A DNA stretch of 18,228 bases from Spirochaetia bacterium (GCA_026002265.1 BOBG01000035.1:1-18228), one strand, 5' to 3'; numbered from the stretch's first letter, positions 1 to 7,103 are shown. Numbers and translations are program-made. Notes: generated by a model from the letters alone, not told the origin.

Positions 1-504
1 CGGATAGTTATGATAGCAAGTTCCGCGCTGTTGGGATTGGGGCAAGGTTTTCAGCCGGTATGCGGTTTTAATTATGGGGCAAAACGTTACGACCGGGTAA
101 AACGTGCATTTTTCTTTTGTTTAAAGCTTACAACCGGTGTATTGATTATTTTATCAATTATTTGTTTTATATTCGCGCCGAATATTATCGCACTTTTCCG
201 GAAAGATGATCCGGAAGTTATTGCAATCGGGGCTTTTGCGCTCCGGCTCCAATGTTTTACGTTGCCGCTTTCCGGCTGGATAATTCTCAACAATATGATG
301 ATGCAAACGATGGGCAAAGCGATTCCGGCAAGCATTTTGGCCTTTTCCCGGCAGGGGCTTTTTCTTATTCCGTTATTATTTACGATTGTACCGTTGTACG
401 GAGTTGCAGGAATTCAATTCTGTACTCCGGTGGCTGATCTGCTTACGTTTATTTTGGCATTGCCACTGGGGATCCATGTTCTGCATAAGGATTTAAAATC
501 TTGA
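1..504 (+). CDS. MATE family efflux transporter, C-terminal part
   Basis: The reading frame is open to the left edge, so the N-terminal part of the gene lies outside the window. The visible 167 residues are hydrophobic and hold several membrane segments. The opening part (GLGQGFQPVCGFNYGAKRYDRV) matches the conserved MATE pattern in which a QP.. motif is followed by NYGA and a basic loop. The later stretch with TMGKA and RQGLFLIPL is typical of the second half of MepA/NorM-like proteins. The family exports drugs or metabolites from the inner membrane in exchange for Na+ or H+. The protein ends with a basic tail (HKDLKS). The ATG at position 10 is internal to the family alignment and is not the real start. 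The last ~170 nt are duplicated, in decayed form, at 858-982. Substrate cannot be predicted. Confidence 0.88.
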   Translation, partial: RIVMIASSALLGLGQGFQPVCGFNYGAKRYDRVKRAFFFCLKLTTGVLIILSIICFIFAPNIIALFRKDDPEVIAIGAFALRLQCFTLPLSGWIILNNMMMQTMGKAIPASILAFSRQGLFLIPLLFTIVPLYGVAGIQFCTPVADLLTFILALPLGIHVLHKDLKS

Positions 505-561
505 AATTTAGAAATTAGGTATAGCTATTGATAATTTCTGGTGAAAAAAATCACCCTAGTG

Positions 562-589
562 TATAAGCACCAACCGGTGTCAGCTTATA
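562..589 (+). terminator. hairpin downstream of the MATE gene, possible terminator
   Basis: TATAAGC (562-568) pairs with GCTTATA (583-589), and an inner CACC/GGTG helix adds to the stem. It lies 58 nt after the MATE stop. Only a mixed A/T stretch follows rather than a clean T-run, so it may be a weak terminator or a 3'-end stabiliser. Confidence 0.35.
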
Positions 590-599
590 AATTATATTT

Positions 600-841
600 G
601 ATATTCAACCAAGACATTGAATCATTCAGCAAAGACGTCTGATATTCAAACAAAGACGTTGCATATTACAACCAAGACATTGAGTCATTCAGCCAAGTCG
701 TTGCACATTACATCAAAGACGTTGAATCATTCAGCAAAGGCGTTTGATATTCAAACCAAGGCATTGCACATTATAACCAAGACGTTGCGTCAGTCAGCAA
801 AGACGTCTGATATTCAAGCCAAGACATTGAAATTAAGAGCA
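600..841 (+). repeat. 21-bp tandem repeat array, about 11 copies
   Basis: Eleven contiguous 21-nt units begin with AAG(A/G/T)C at 611, 632, 653, 674, 695, 716, 737, 758, 779, 800 and 821. A partial unit precedes them (600-610) and the last unit is degenerate. Three unit subtypes recur, told apart by their centre: GAATCATTCAG, TGATATTCAA and GCATATTACAA, in an order close to A-B-C-A-C-A-B-C-A-B. The phase is an exact multiple of three, so one frame is open and would encode heptads such as AKTSDIQ, TKTLHIT and TKTLSHS. That frame has only a TTG start inside the array and no ribosome binding site, so coding is not supported. There is no unique spacer between units. Confidence 0.9.
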
Positions 842-857
842 TTTTATACTGATCTCT

Positions 858-982
858 ATGAGCATTTTGGCATTTCCCCGGCAGGGGCTTTTTCTTATCT
901 CGTTGTTATTTGCGACAGAAATTCAATTCTGTACAATGGTGGATGATCTGCTTACATTTATAAAGATTTAAAATCTTGAAAT
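858..982 (+). pseudogene. decayed duplicate of the MATE gene 3' end
   Basis: Positions 861-982 align with 331-508 of the MATE gene. AGCATTTTGG opens both copies, the block from CGGCAGGGGC to TTTTTCTTAT is identical, and both finish with GATTTAAAATCTTGAAAT. The copy has lost about 21 nt (matching the MATE segment just before CAGGAATTC) and about 34 nt near the end, plus scattered substitutions. In the MATE frame it still reads 37 codons from ATG 858 to TAA 969-971, giving a peptide like SILAFPRQGLFLIS..., too short to be a transporter. No ribosome binding site is seen. It is a remnant, not a gene. Confidence 0.8.
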
Positions 983-983
983 C

Positions 984-1013
984 TTTGAATCCAGAGCGCA
1001 CTCCGGATTCAAA
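984..1013 (-). terminator. hairpin at the end of the sugar-transport/VOC operon
   Basis: On the minus strand TTTGAATCC and GGATTCAAA flank an inner GGAG/CUCU helix and a UGCG loop. This makes a 13-bp stem with one G-U pair, pairing better on minus than on plus. It starts 4 nt after the stop of the last VOC gene. The following sequence is A/T-rich but not a pure T-run, so efficiency is uncertain. Confidence 0.55.
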
Positions 1014-1016
1014 AAA

Positions 1017-1532
1017 TTACAAATCCGCTTTGTGCGAATCCGGGTCAGCAAGCACTTTTTTAATTTTTTCCCGGTTGTCGTCATCAGTTTTAATGTTAAT
1101 CTCAACACCGAGCTGATCAACTGCATCGGTAAATGCGTAAGTACCGCCGGGCCAATAACCAATATGGTAAGCTGCCGGCGCACCCAATTCCGTAAGCGCA
1201 TCTTGGGCTTTCCGGCGATCCGGTACGATGAAACTCAAATGCTGCAAGCCTTCACCGTCCCTGTCAAGTTTGTCTTTCCACGGACCGGCATTTTTACCCG
1301 GCTGGGCAAGCTCAATGACCACATTGTCAAGCTGGAAAGCCGCAAGTTTAACATCCGAGTAATCACTCGACTCGCCATCGGTAAAAGCCGGAACCTCACT
1401 ATGCGGCGGAATGGTCCGGATTCCCGGCGGAATAGGCGCAATTCCCAAAAATTTCGACCAATTTTCAACCGCCTTTTCAATATCCTTCACCAGAATAGCG
1501 GCATGGCAGAGTTTTGTGGTTCCAAGCGACAT
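1017..1532 (-). CDS. VOC (glyoxalase/dioxygenase-fold) family protein, methylmalonyl-CoA epimerase-like
   Basis: This 171-residue protein has the two beta-alpha-beta-beta-beta modules of the vicinal oxygen chelate fold. The four positions that normally bind the divalent metal are present: His10 (LCHAAILVKDIEKAV), Glu74 (VVIELAQP), His98 (LQHLSFIV) and Glu144 (LGVEINI). The N-terminal half (HAAILVKDIEKAVENWSKFLG) resembles methylmalonyl-CoA epimerases, but the sequence does not fix the substrate. Its ATG shares one base with the TAA of the upstream VOC gene (TAATG), so translation is probably coupled. A GAGGG ribosome site lies 9 nt upstream. It is the last gene of the sugar ABC operon, so modification of the imported compound, such as epimerisation or isomerisation, is a reasonable inference only. 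Confidence 0.85.
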   Translation of the reverse strand: MSLGTTKLCHAAILVKDIEKAVENWSKFLGIAPIPPGIRTIPPHSEVPAFTDGESSDYSDVKLAAFQLDNVVIELAQPGKNAGPWKDKLDRDGEGLQHLSFIVPDRRKAQDALTELGAPAAYHIGYWPGGTYAFTDAVDQLGVEINIKTDDDNREKIKKVLADPDSHKADL

Positions 1533-1966
1533 TATTCTTTTCCCTCGATCACCTTATAGTGCGGGGATTTAGGATCGATCTGCATGAGTTCAACGCGGAT
1601 ACCGTCCGGATCCGTCATCCACGCCTGCCAGTTAAAGTCGCAGCCCTGATTCGGAAGTACGTCTGTCGGTCCCTCAAATTTATAGCCGGCAGCGAGAACT
1701 TTTTTTGTAAATTCCTGAATATCGTCAACCTCAAGGCAAATGTGGTTAAATCCCCGTTTTTCGTCAGTAAATGGGTTATCCGTTGTACCGCCGTAAAATA
1801 GCTCAATAAACTGCCGACCGCCGACATGAAGGTACACGATCCACGGCGACCCATCTTGTGGCTTCGGAATTTCAAAAACTTTCCGGAATCCCAAAATACG
1901 AGTATAAAAATCAAGCGATTTTTCCATGTCTTTTACAGTAATAGCTAAATGTGCAAGTCCAGTCAT
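1532..1966 (-). CDS. VOC (glyoxalase-fold) family protein
   Basis: The 144-residue single-chain VOC protein opens with GLAHLAITVKDMEKSLDFY, the classic first beta-alpha unit of glyoxalase I-like enzymes. The metal ligands expected for the fold are visible as His6, Glu55 (QFIELFYGG), His75 (FNHICLEVDD) and Glu126 (GIRVELMQ). The C-terminal segment with MTDPDGIRVELMQ is the usual closing strand. AGGAGA stands 5 nt before the ATG. It follows the MalF-type permease by 16 nt and overlaps the next VOC gene by one base, so it belongs to the transporter operon. It differs clearly from its neighbour in length and sequence, so the pair is not a recent duplication. The reaction is unknown. A lactoylglutathione lyase, an epimerase or a keto-sugar-handling role would all fit the fold. 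Confidence 0.87.
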   Translation of the reverse strand: MTGLAHLAITVKDMEKSLDFYTRILGFRKVFEIPKPQDGSPWIVYLHVGGRQFIELFYGGTTDNPFTDEKRGFNHICLEVDDIQEFTKKVLAAGYKFEGPTDVLPNQGCDFNWQAWMTDPDGIRVELMQIDPKSPHYKVIEGKE

Positions 1967-1982
1967 AAAAATCTCCTAAAAA

Positions 1983-2876
1983 TTAATCCGCAGAAAAGCG
2001 GTTCAAACCCTTAAACAGAAAGAAAATAATTGCCAGTGCAATAACGAGTAAGATCCACGCCATTGCCGAAGCATAACCCATTTTGAAAAATTGAAACGCA
2101 TTTTGGTACAAATTTAACGAATAAAACATGGTTGCATTATTCGGTCCGCCCTCGGTCATAACGAAAGGCTCAGCAAACCATTGAAAGGCATTTATCACCA
2201 AAGTGACGGCATTGTAAAGAATTATTGGAGCGAGCATTGGAAGAGTAATGTGGACAGTTTTTTGTACAAAATTGGCGCCATCCAGCGAGGCTGATTCGTA
2301 CAGTGTATCCGGAATATCTTGAAGACCGGCCAGAAAAATAATAATTGTTCCACCGCAACCCCATACCATCATTAAAATTAAAGCCGGCTTTGCCCATACG
2401 GGAGATCCAAGCCACGGCACTTTTGGAATCCTAAACACACCGAGGAGCGCATTTATTAAACCGGTCTCCGGCTGTAAAAGCCACAGCCATAAAATACAAT
2501 TTATGATAAGCGGTACGAGAGTCGGAATAAAAAATATTACACGGAATACTGACAAACCTTTAAGTTGTTTAGTGTTAAGCAGAATCGATGCAACAAGCGC
2601 GCAGAACAGTGTAATTGGTACACCGACAAGGACAATATATCCGGTATTATACAAAGACGTCAGAAATATTTTATCTTTAAATAAATTAATGTAATTCATT
2701 CCGCCGATAAATTCCGGATCTGAAAGAACTCTATACTCTGTAAGCGAATACCAGAACGATTGACAGATAGGGTAAAGAGTAAACGCAAGAAATCCTATCA
2801 CCCATGGAGAAATAAACAACATCGCGGCAATAAATTCCTGCCGTTCCATCCGGCTTGCTTTAATATGTTCTGCCAT
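1983..2876 (-). CDS. carbohydrate ABC transporter permease, MalF/UgpA type
   Basis: The 297-residue inner-membrane protein has six predicted hydrophobic segments. It carries the CUT1 permease EAA loop at about residues 192-214 (YESASLDGANFVQ...TLPMLAP), which docks on the ATPase. The motif ISPWVIGFLAFTLYPI near residue 22 and TEGGPNNAT near residue 241 are signatures of the MalF/UgpA subgroup. It forms the channel with the MalG-type subunit encoded just upstream. Only 4 nt separate the two genes, and the likely ribosome site (GGG) overlaps the upstream stop codon. No ATPase gene is in the operon. CUT1 systems without one usually share a MsmX/UgpC-type ATPase encoded elsewhere. The transported sugar is not evident from sequence. 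Confidence 0.95.
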   Translation of the reverse strand: MAEHIKASRMERQEFIAAMLFISPWVIGFLAFTLYPICQSFWYSLTEYRVLSDPEFIGGMNYINLFKDKIFLTSLYNTGYIVLVGVPITLFCALVASILLNTKQLKGLSVFRVIFFIPTLVPLIINCILWLWLLQPETGLINALLGVFRIPKVPWLGSPVWAKPALILMMVWGCGGTIIIFLAGLQDIPDTLYESASLDGANFVQKTVHITLPMLAPIILYNAVTLVINAFQWFAEPFVMTEGGPNNATMFYSLNLYQNAFQFFKMGYASAMAWILLVIALAIIFFLFKGLNRFSAD

Positions 2877-2880
2877 ATTG

Positions 2881-3750
2881 TTACCCTTTTATACCGGACA
2901 TTGCGATTCCCTGAATAAAATACTTCTGCATAAAAAAGAATATCAGAAGTACCGGGAGTACCATAATAACTCCAAGCGGCATAAGTAATTCCCAGTTTGG
3001 TTGGAGCCGTGATCGGATCATCTGTGCGCCGATTGAAAGCGTATACAATTTATCGCTTGCAAGGAAAATTAACGGACCAATAAAATCATTCCAGCTCCGC
3101 AAAAATGCGAAAATAGCAACCGTAGCAAGTACAGGCCGGGAAAGAGGAAGTGCGATCTGCCAGAATATCCGGAATTCATTTGCACCATCAATTTTTGCAG
3201 CTTGATTTAACTCTTTTGGTAAACCTAAAAAGAATTGGCGCATAAGAAAAATATAAAAAGGATTACCGAAAAAACAGGTAACTGTCAACGGTAAAAAGGT
3301 TCCAATCCACCTTATTTTTTGGAAAAGCAGAAAAAGCGGTACCATAATCACTTGAAACGGCAAGATCATGGTAATTAATACAATAATAAATACCTTATCA
3401 CGGCCCTTCCAATTAAGACACGCAAAACCATACGATATAAGGGCTCCTGATAGGACAGATCCAAGGATATTAAAAAACACAATGATCAGCGTATTTCTCA
3501 AATACCGTACAAATGGAAAATATGTGAACATCCGGACATAATTTGCAAATTGAATTTTCCGGGGAAACCATTTAATCGGTACTTCAAATAATTCACTCGG
3601 CTGTTTGAATGAACAGGAAAGTAACCAAAAAAAAGGAACAATAAAACTGAATGAAAGTACTATCAATATAAAATAAAGAACTCCTAATCCAAAGCGGCTG
3701 GCTACATTACCATGGTTGGTGGTCAGCGGCGCTATTGCTGTATCGCTCAT
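2881..3750 (-). CDS. carbohydrate ABC transporter permease, MalG/UgpE type
   Basis: The 289-residue inner-membrane protein has six hydrophobic segments. The EAA loop at residues 180-202 (ELNQAAKIDGANEFRIFWQ then ALPL) and the C-terminus QKYFIQGIAMSGIKG identify the MalG/UgpE subgroup of CUT1 permeases. The motif LRSWNDFIGPLIFL near residue 217 is also characteristic. A strong GGAGGA ribosome site precedes the ATG by 5 nt. It lies 76 nt after the solute-binding protein gene, across an intercistronic hairpin, and 4 nt before the MalF-type gene. The order binding protein, MalG-type, MalF-type is the reverse of the more common arrangement. It should form a heterodimeric channel with the MalF-type subunit. 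Confidence 0.95.
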   Translation of the reverse strand: MSDTAIAPLTTNHGNVASRFGLGVLYFILIVLSFSFIVPFFWLLSCSFKQPSELFEVPIKWFPRKIQFANYVRMFTYFPFVRYLRNTLIIVFFNILGSVLSGALISYGFACLNWKGRDKVFIIVLITMILPFQVIMVPLFLLFQKIRWIGTFLPLTVTCFFGNPFYIFLMRQFFLGLPKELNQAAKIDGANEFRIFWQIALPLSRPVLATVAIFAFLRSWNDFIGPLIFLASDKLYTLSIGAQMIRSRLQPNWELLMPLGVIMVLPVLLIFFFMQKYFIQGIAMSGIKG

Positions 3751-3789
3751 AAATCCTCCGTAGCGCGTTTATGTACGGAAATTAAACCG

Positions 3790-3815
3790 GTGTACCGGAA
3801 GATTTCCCGGTACAC
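3790..3815 (-). promoter_or_regulatory. intercistronic hairpin between binding-protein and permease genes
   Basis: GTGTACCGG (3790-3798) and CCGGTACAC (3807-3815) form a perfect 9-bp stem with an 8-nt loop. On the minus-strand transcript it starts 11 nt after the binding-protein stop. No U-run follows, so it more likely protects the upstream mRNA 3' end or partly attenuates, which would allow more binding protein than permease. Confidence 0.6.
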
Positions 3816-3826
3816 TGCCCGAATAC

Positions 3827-5170
3827 TTATTTGCTCCTATCGAGTTCCGGCTGCAATTTATTTTGTACTTCTCGTAGGAGCGGTTCCGGATCCCGGTTAT
3901 TGTAAATAATATCGTCACGCACTGCACGTAATTCCGAGACAAGTTGAGCAGAAACTGCACAAAGCGCCGGATGTGCGGATTTTGGAGAATTTGCTAATTC
4001 ACGCTCCAGTAGATAGATCGGATCCTGCTGCCGTGTCCACGACACATTATCGAATACCGCATCAACGGTTGGAATCGAGCGCCACTGATCAAAATTATCG
4101 GCATTAATTCTCGCATCCTGGGTAAATTTAAAGAATTTGGCTGCCAGCTCTTTATTCTTTGCACCCCTAGGAATTGCAAACACATTGGATCCTAGCGGAG
4201 TCGAGCGTTCACGTCCGCCGGCCGGAACCGGAATCGGTACGCACGTATAATTTATATTGGGAGCATAGGTCCGTAGTGCGTTAGTCGCCCAGTTTCCAAT
4301 CACCGTCATAGCGACTTTTCCGGTAAAGAAGGGGTGGTCAGGCGAAAAAAGCCCACCCGCAGATTGTGTAAAGCCTCTAATTTGAGAAGGATTAAAACGT
4401 TGTGCAAATTCACGCTGCCAATTAAATGCGGCGACTACACGAGGATCTGTTAAATCAAGTTTATTGGTATCTTTTATATACATTTCCGCACCGAACATAA
4501 AGGGCCAAAATGTCGGATCCTCGGTTGAATCCAGCCACGGAATATAACCGTAACGTTCAACCGCACCGTTCGCACCCAGGACTGTCAGCCGCGTTGTCCA
4601 ATCGTTTAATTCATCAATAGTTTTTGGATAATTATTGATATCGAGTCCGGCCGCGGCAGCCATATCTGTATTGATATACAGCATAATGACATTTGAATCC
4701 TGCGGCAGGAGATAAATGTGTCCATTATACTCCATCAGATCCCGGAAACCGGGCATAAAACTGTCAAGCGAAAGTCCTATAGACTCAAGGTAAGGATCCC
4801 AGGGTTCAAACGCACCCTGCCCTACAAAACCAAATGTTGGAATATAATCATCCGCTACAATAAGATCCGGTCCCGTTCCACCGGCAATTGCCGCGAGCAA
4901 TTTTCCATTCCGGACACCTGCACTCTCCGGTACAGATTGCATCTCCACTTTAACAGTCGGATTTTCCTTGAGAAATTCGTTCACTCGCCACTGATCCCAT
5001 GTCATAGAATCACCGGTAAAAGCCGACCAATAGTACAAGGTTCCGCCCGATTGCTGTTGCGCGGTGCCGGTTTGGGACTGCTGTCCGGTACCGGAACTTG
5101 AATTATTAGTTTTGTTGCACCCGACAAACACACTAAATACCACCATTGATACTAGTAGTATACGTTTCAT
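3827..5170 (-). CDS. sugar ABC transporter substrate-binding lipoprotein
   Basis: The 447-residue product starts with a lipoprotein signal (MKRILLVSMVVFSVFVGC, Cys18 as lipidation site). A Ser/Gln/Gly-rich linker to about residue 44 follows, then a family-1 extracellular solute-binding fold. Typical marks are LYYWSAF near residue 45, FFTGKVAMTVIGNWA in the centre, PIPVPAGG and IPRGAKNKELAAKFFKF in the C-terminal half. It would be anchored at the outer face of the inner membrane and deliver a carbohydrate to the two permeases encoded downstream. AAAGGGG lies 6 nt upstream of the ATG. A promoter sits at 5214-5242. Ligand identity is not predictable. A cellulase gene elsewhere in the window makes an oligosaccharide thinkable, but nothing links them directly. 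Confidence 0.95.
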   Translation of the reverse strand: MKRILLVSMVVFSVFVGCNKTNNSSSGTGQQSQTGTAQQQSGGTLYYWSAFTGDSMTWDQWRVNEFLKENPTVKVEMQSVPESAGVRNGKLLAAIAGGTGPDLIVADDYIPTFGFVGQGAFEPWDPYLESIGLSLDSFMPGFRDLMEYNGHIYLLPQDSNVIMLYINTDMAAAAGLDINNYPKTIDELNDWTTRLTVLGANGAVERYGYIPWLDSTEDPTFWPFMFGAEMYIKDTNKLDLTDPRVVAAFNWQREFAQRFNPSQIRGFTQSAGGLFSPDHPFFTGKVAMTVIGNWATNALRTYAPNINYTCVPIPVPAGGRERSTPLGSNVFAIPRGAKNKELAAKFFKFTQDARINADNFDQWRSIPTVDAVFDNVSWTRQQDPIYLLERELANSPKSAHPALCAVSAQLVSELRAVRDDIIYNNRDPEPLLREVQNKLQPELDRSK

Positions 5171-5213
5171 TAAATACCCCTTTAATGATTTTTGCTATAG
5201 AAAGAACATGAGA

Positions 5214-5242
5214 AGAATAAATCGCTCTATGCCAGCTGTCAA
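5214..5242 (-). promoter_or_regulatory. sigma70-type promoter of the sugar ABC operon
   Basis: On the minus strand TTGACA (5242-5237) is followed after 17 nt by TATTCT (5219-5214), about 45 nt upstream of the binding-protein ATG. The -35 is perfect and the -10 matches 4 of 6. It begins about 20 nt past the 3' end of the tRNA gene, so tRNA readthrough is a possible second source of transcript. Confidence 0.55.
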
Positions 5243-5260
5243 TATATTTTTTTAGCTAAG

Positions 5261-5331
5261 AGCGGCTGAAGGGAGTCGAACCCTCGTCACGAGCTTGGGA
5301 AGCTCGGGTAATACCGTTATACGACAGCCGC
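5261..5331 (-). tRNA. tRNA-Gly(CCC)
   Basis: The 71-nt minus-strand gene folds as a full cloverleaf. The acceptor stem is GCGGCTG/CAGCCGC with discriminator T. The anticodon stem is CGAGC/GCTCG around the 7-nt loop TTCCCAA, placing CCC at positions 34-36, and the T arm is CGAGG-GTTCGAC-CCTT-like. It resembles glycine tRNAs in the GAGCTTCCCAAGCTC anticodon arm. The CCA end is not encoded, since the next bases are CTT, so CCA must be added by tRNA nucleotidyltransferase. CCC reads only GGG codons, so other glycine isoacceptors must be encoded elsewhere. Confidence 0.95.
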
Positions 5332-5355
5332 ACAAACAATCTCAATCAGATTATT

Positions 5356-5383
5356 AGTATACCGGAAATTTGTCAAGTGTCAA
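5356..5383 (-). promoter_or_regulatory. promoter of tRNA-Gly
   Basis: TTGACA (5383-5378) and TATACT (5361-5356) are spaced 16 nt on the minus strand, ending 24 nt before the mature tRNA 5' end. A second TTGACA overlaps (5376-5371) but is too close to the -10 to serve it. Both hexamers are near-consensus, as expected for a stable RNA. Confidence 0.7.
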
Positions 5384-5441
5384 AAAAAAAATGAAAACAT
5401 ATTTGAATCATTTTATCTATGTTGAGCCGTACTTCTCTGGT

Positions 5442-6200
5442 ATGAAAACATTTATTTTTGTTATTGGAGCTATGGTAGTGTCGTGCAGTAATCCGGCGGA
5501 CACTTCGTACCGGATTGTCTTTCCGGAGATTCCGGATTCATGGCACACTGTACTGGGGACTCCGGAATGGTATGTTGAATGGGTGGATTCCGTGGGAATA
5601 TTGCAGTCTGCGGCCGGAATTTCGTCAATTAATGCTATGCCTGAGTGGACCACTCCGGTACTTGCCTATCCATATTGGCCGGAACGAGGCGTTGCACCAA
5701 AAACGATGAAGCCGGCCGGCGGACTTTTTCCTTTTGATCGTTCCGGCGATCGGATTGTTCTGAGTTGGCGCGGCGGAGTTGATGCGGTATTTTACCAGGA
5801 AGTGTCCCGCGCTGCCGGTAGTGAAAAATCACCCCCATCAACGCCCCGGATTGCTGCGTATTTCAACTGGCCCATGTTCCGGGAATTATGCGCCGAGGAG
5901 ACTCTCAACCCGGAGATTCAAAATGATCCATGGCGGGTGAATTGGAACACAGTTGCGGCTCGCACGGTTCAGTCCGGCTTCAGCCGGCGGGCGCTGTCCG
6001 CGGAACCGGTCAGGGAAGTAGCCATTCCAGTCGAATATGACGGACTGTGGATCGCTACCTCTCCCTTCTCAGATCCGGTAGTACAAAATGCTGGAAATCC
6101 TCTCAGCATCAGAGTCACCGGCGGAATCACCACCTTTGTTTCAGGTGCCGGAATCCTCCGGTATTCGGCCGGTAACTGGATTCTGATTCCGGCTGGTTAA
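5442..6200 (+). CDS. hypothetical lipoprotein
   Basis: I do not recognise the family. The 252-residue product begins MKTFIFVIGAMVVSC, a short hydrophobic signal with a VVSC lipobox, so the protein is probably lipid-anchored. The frame is open upstream to a TTG at 5370, but only the ATG at 5442 places the signal peptide at the N-terminus. No clear ribosome site precedes it. The mature part is rich in Trp, Pro and Gly and looks globular, with no transmembrane segment. Recognisable local features are WYVEWVDSVG, a Pro-rich centre with YPYWPERGVAP, and ARTVQSGFSRRALSAEP. Its stop codon abuts the stop of the convergent lipoprotein gene with no base between. Being adjacent to another lipoprotein may be coincidence. 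Confidence 0.75.
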   Translation: MKTFIFVIGAMVVSCSNPADTSYRIVFPEIPDSWHTVLGTPEWYVEWVDSVGILQSAAGISSINAMPEWTTPVLAYPYWPERGVAPKTMKPAGGLFPFDRSGDRIVLSWRGGVDAVFYQEVSRAAGSEKSPPSTPRIAAYFNWPMFRELCAEETLNPEIQNDPWRVNWNTVAARTVQSGFSRRALSAEPVREVAIPVEYDGLWIATSPFSDPVVQNAGNPLSIRVTGGITTFVSGAGILRYSAGNWILIPAG

Positions 6201-7103
6201 TTACTGCATGACGGCTGCTGTTGCTTGCAGTGTATCAATAAAATCCTGTGCGGCTTTGCGTACCGTGGAGATGCCGGTTGATCCGTTTGCAGTCACCGCG
6301 GTACTATTATCGAGAATGAGATAGATAAGCGCGGAATTTTTCTTCGTTTGCACTACTTTCAAGCGGCTGGCTACGGTTTTAAACCGGGCAGAGAGATTTG
6401 TCAACATTGTACTCCGGTACACGCGGCTCGTTTGCCGGCCTGTGACCAGGTTGGATAGCGTTGTAGTAAACTGTGTCCGGTCAGCACCGCTCATATTTGC
6501 CCGGTCGAGTCCAATCGAGTATGCATCAATCGTTTTATTGTTTACCCTCTGCCTGCCAAGCTGCTGCTGGATATATGCGGCATAATCTCCGGATGAAGTA
6601 ATCCTTTGACCGTCAATGGCCGGTAATTTTGTACCGGCAGAACCTTGGTCATTCGTAGCGGCAAAGCTGACGATACTCACTGAATCCAGATCATCCGGAA
6701 GAGAATTCTTTATTGTGTTGATAGTTGCCAATGCTTTGTGCATAGCGTAGTACACAGGAGAACCGGATGCTGTTGATGCTGTGTAATTACGCGTCAGCAA
6801 ATTTTTAAGCCGAGTGCTGCCGGAACCTTGAGGATCGAGATACACAGGCTGTCCATTGGTGAGATCAACGACCGTATCTCCATACTGGATAATACTAACA
6901 TAGATACCGGATTGGCTGTTAAAACTTATAACTCCGGAAAGATCAGGAGGATTAACAACCCGCAGATTCATCGCAGTTATCGTAGGAGGATTCATAACCC
7001 GAATCTCCCCTATACCGGCTGTGGGAGGATTTACCACCTGAATTCCGCCGCACGCACTGAACAAACATCCAACGATAATTGCAATTATACAATTTTTGTA
7101 CAT
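6201..7103 (-). CDS. lipoprotein with N-terminal NPP repeats and a VWA-like domain
   Basis: Starting at the ATG at 7103 (GGGG 4 nt upstream), the 300-residue product has a signal MYKNCIIAIIVGCLFSAC with Cys18 as lipidation site. An earlier ATG at 7145 would bury this signal and overlap the upstream gene. Directly after the cysteine come three 13-residue repeats (IQVVNPPTAGIGE, IRVMNPPTITAMN, LRVVNPPDLSG). The rest resembles a von Willebrand A fold: a first strand near IYVSIIQYGD, GSPVYYAMHKALATI at the usual first-helix/GTPL position, DSVSIVSFAATNDQGS as the central strand, and SALIYLILDNS late in the chain. A canonical DxSxS metal site is not visible, so any VWA domain is degenerate. It lies 34 nt after deoA and is probably co-transcribed with it. 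Confidence 0.7.
   Translation of the reverse strand: MYKNCIIAIIVGCLFSACGGIQVVNPPTAGIGEIRVMNPPTITAMNLRVVNPPDLSGVISFNSQSGIYVSIIQYGDTVVDLTNGQPVYLDPQGSGSTRLKNLLTRNYTASTASGSPVYYAMHKALATINTIKNSLPDDLDSVSIVSFAATNDQGSAGTKLPAIDGQRITSSGDYAAYIQQQLGRQRVNNKTIDAYSIGLDRANMSGADRTQFTTTLSNLVTGRQTSRVYRSTMLTNLSARFKTVASRLKVVQTKKNSALIYLILDNSTAVTANGSTGISTVRKAAQDFIDTLQATAAVMQ

Noticed and set aside
600..841. CRISPR array
   Set aside because: The units are contiguous and variable, with no unique spacers and no cas genes nearby.
602..946. Open frame through the 21-bp array (heptads like AKTSDIQ) continuing into the MATE remnant
   Set aside because: It has only a TTG start inside the repeats and no ribosome site. Downstream it reads the MATE remnant out of the MATE frame. 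The open frame follows automatically from a 21-bp period.
1032..1559. 175-residue plus-strand frame opposite the VOC gene
   Set aside because: It is antisense to a clear VOC protein and has no motif or ribosome site.
5370..5441. Upstream TTG or ATG (5391) starts for the plus-strand lipoprotein
   Set aside because: They would put about 20 polar residues before the signal peptide and overlap the tRNA promoter.
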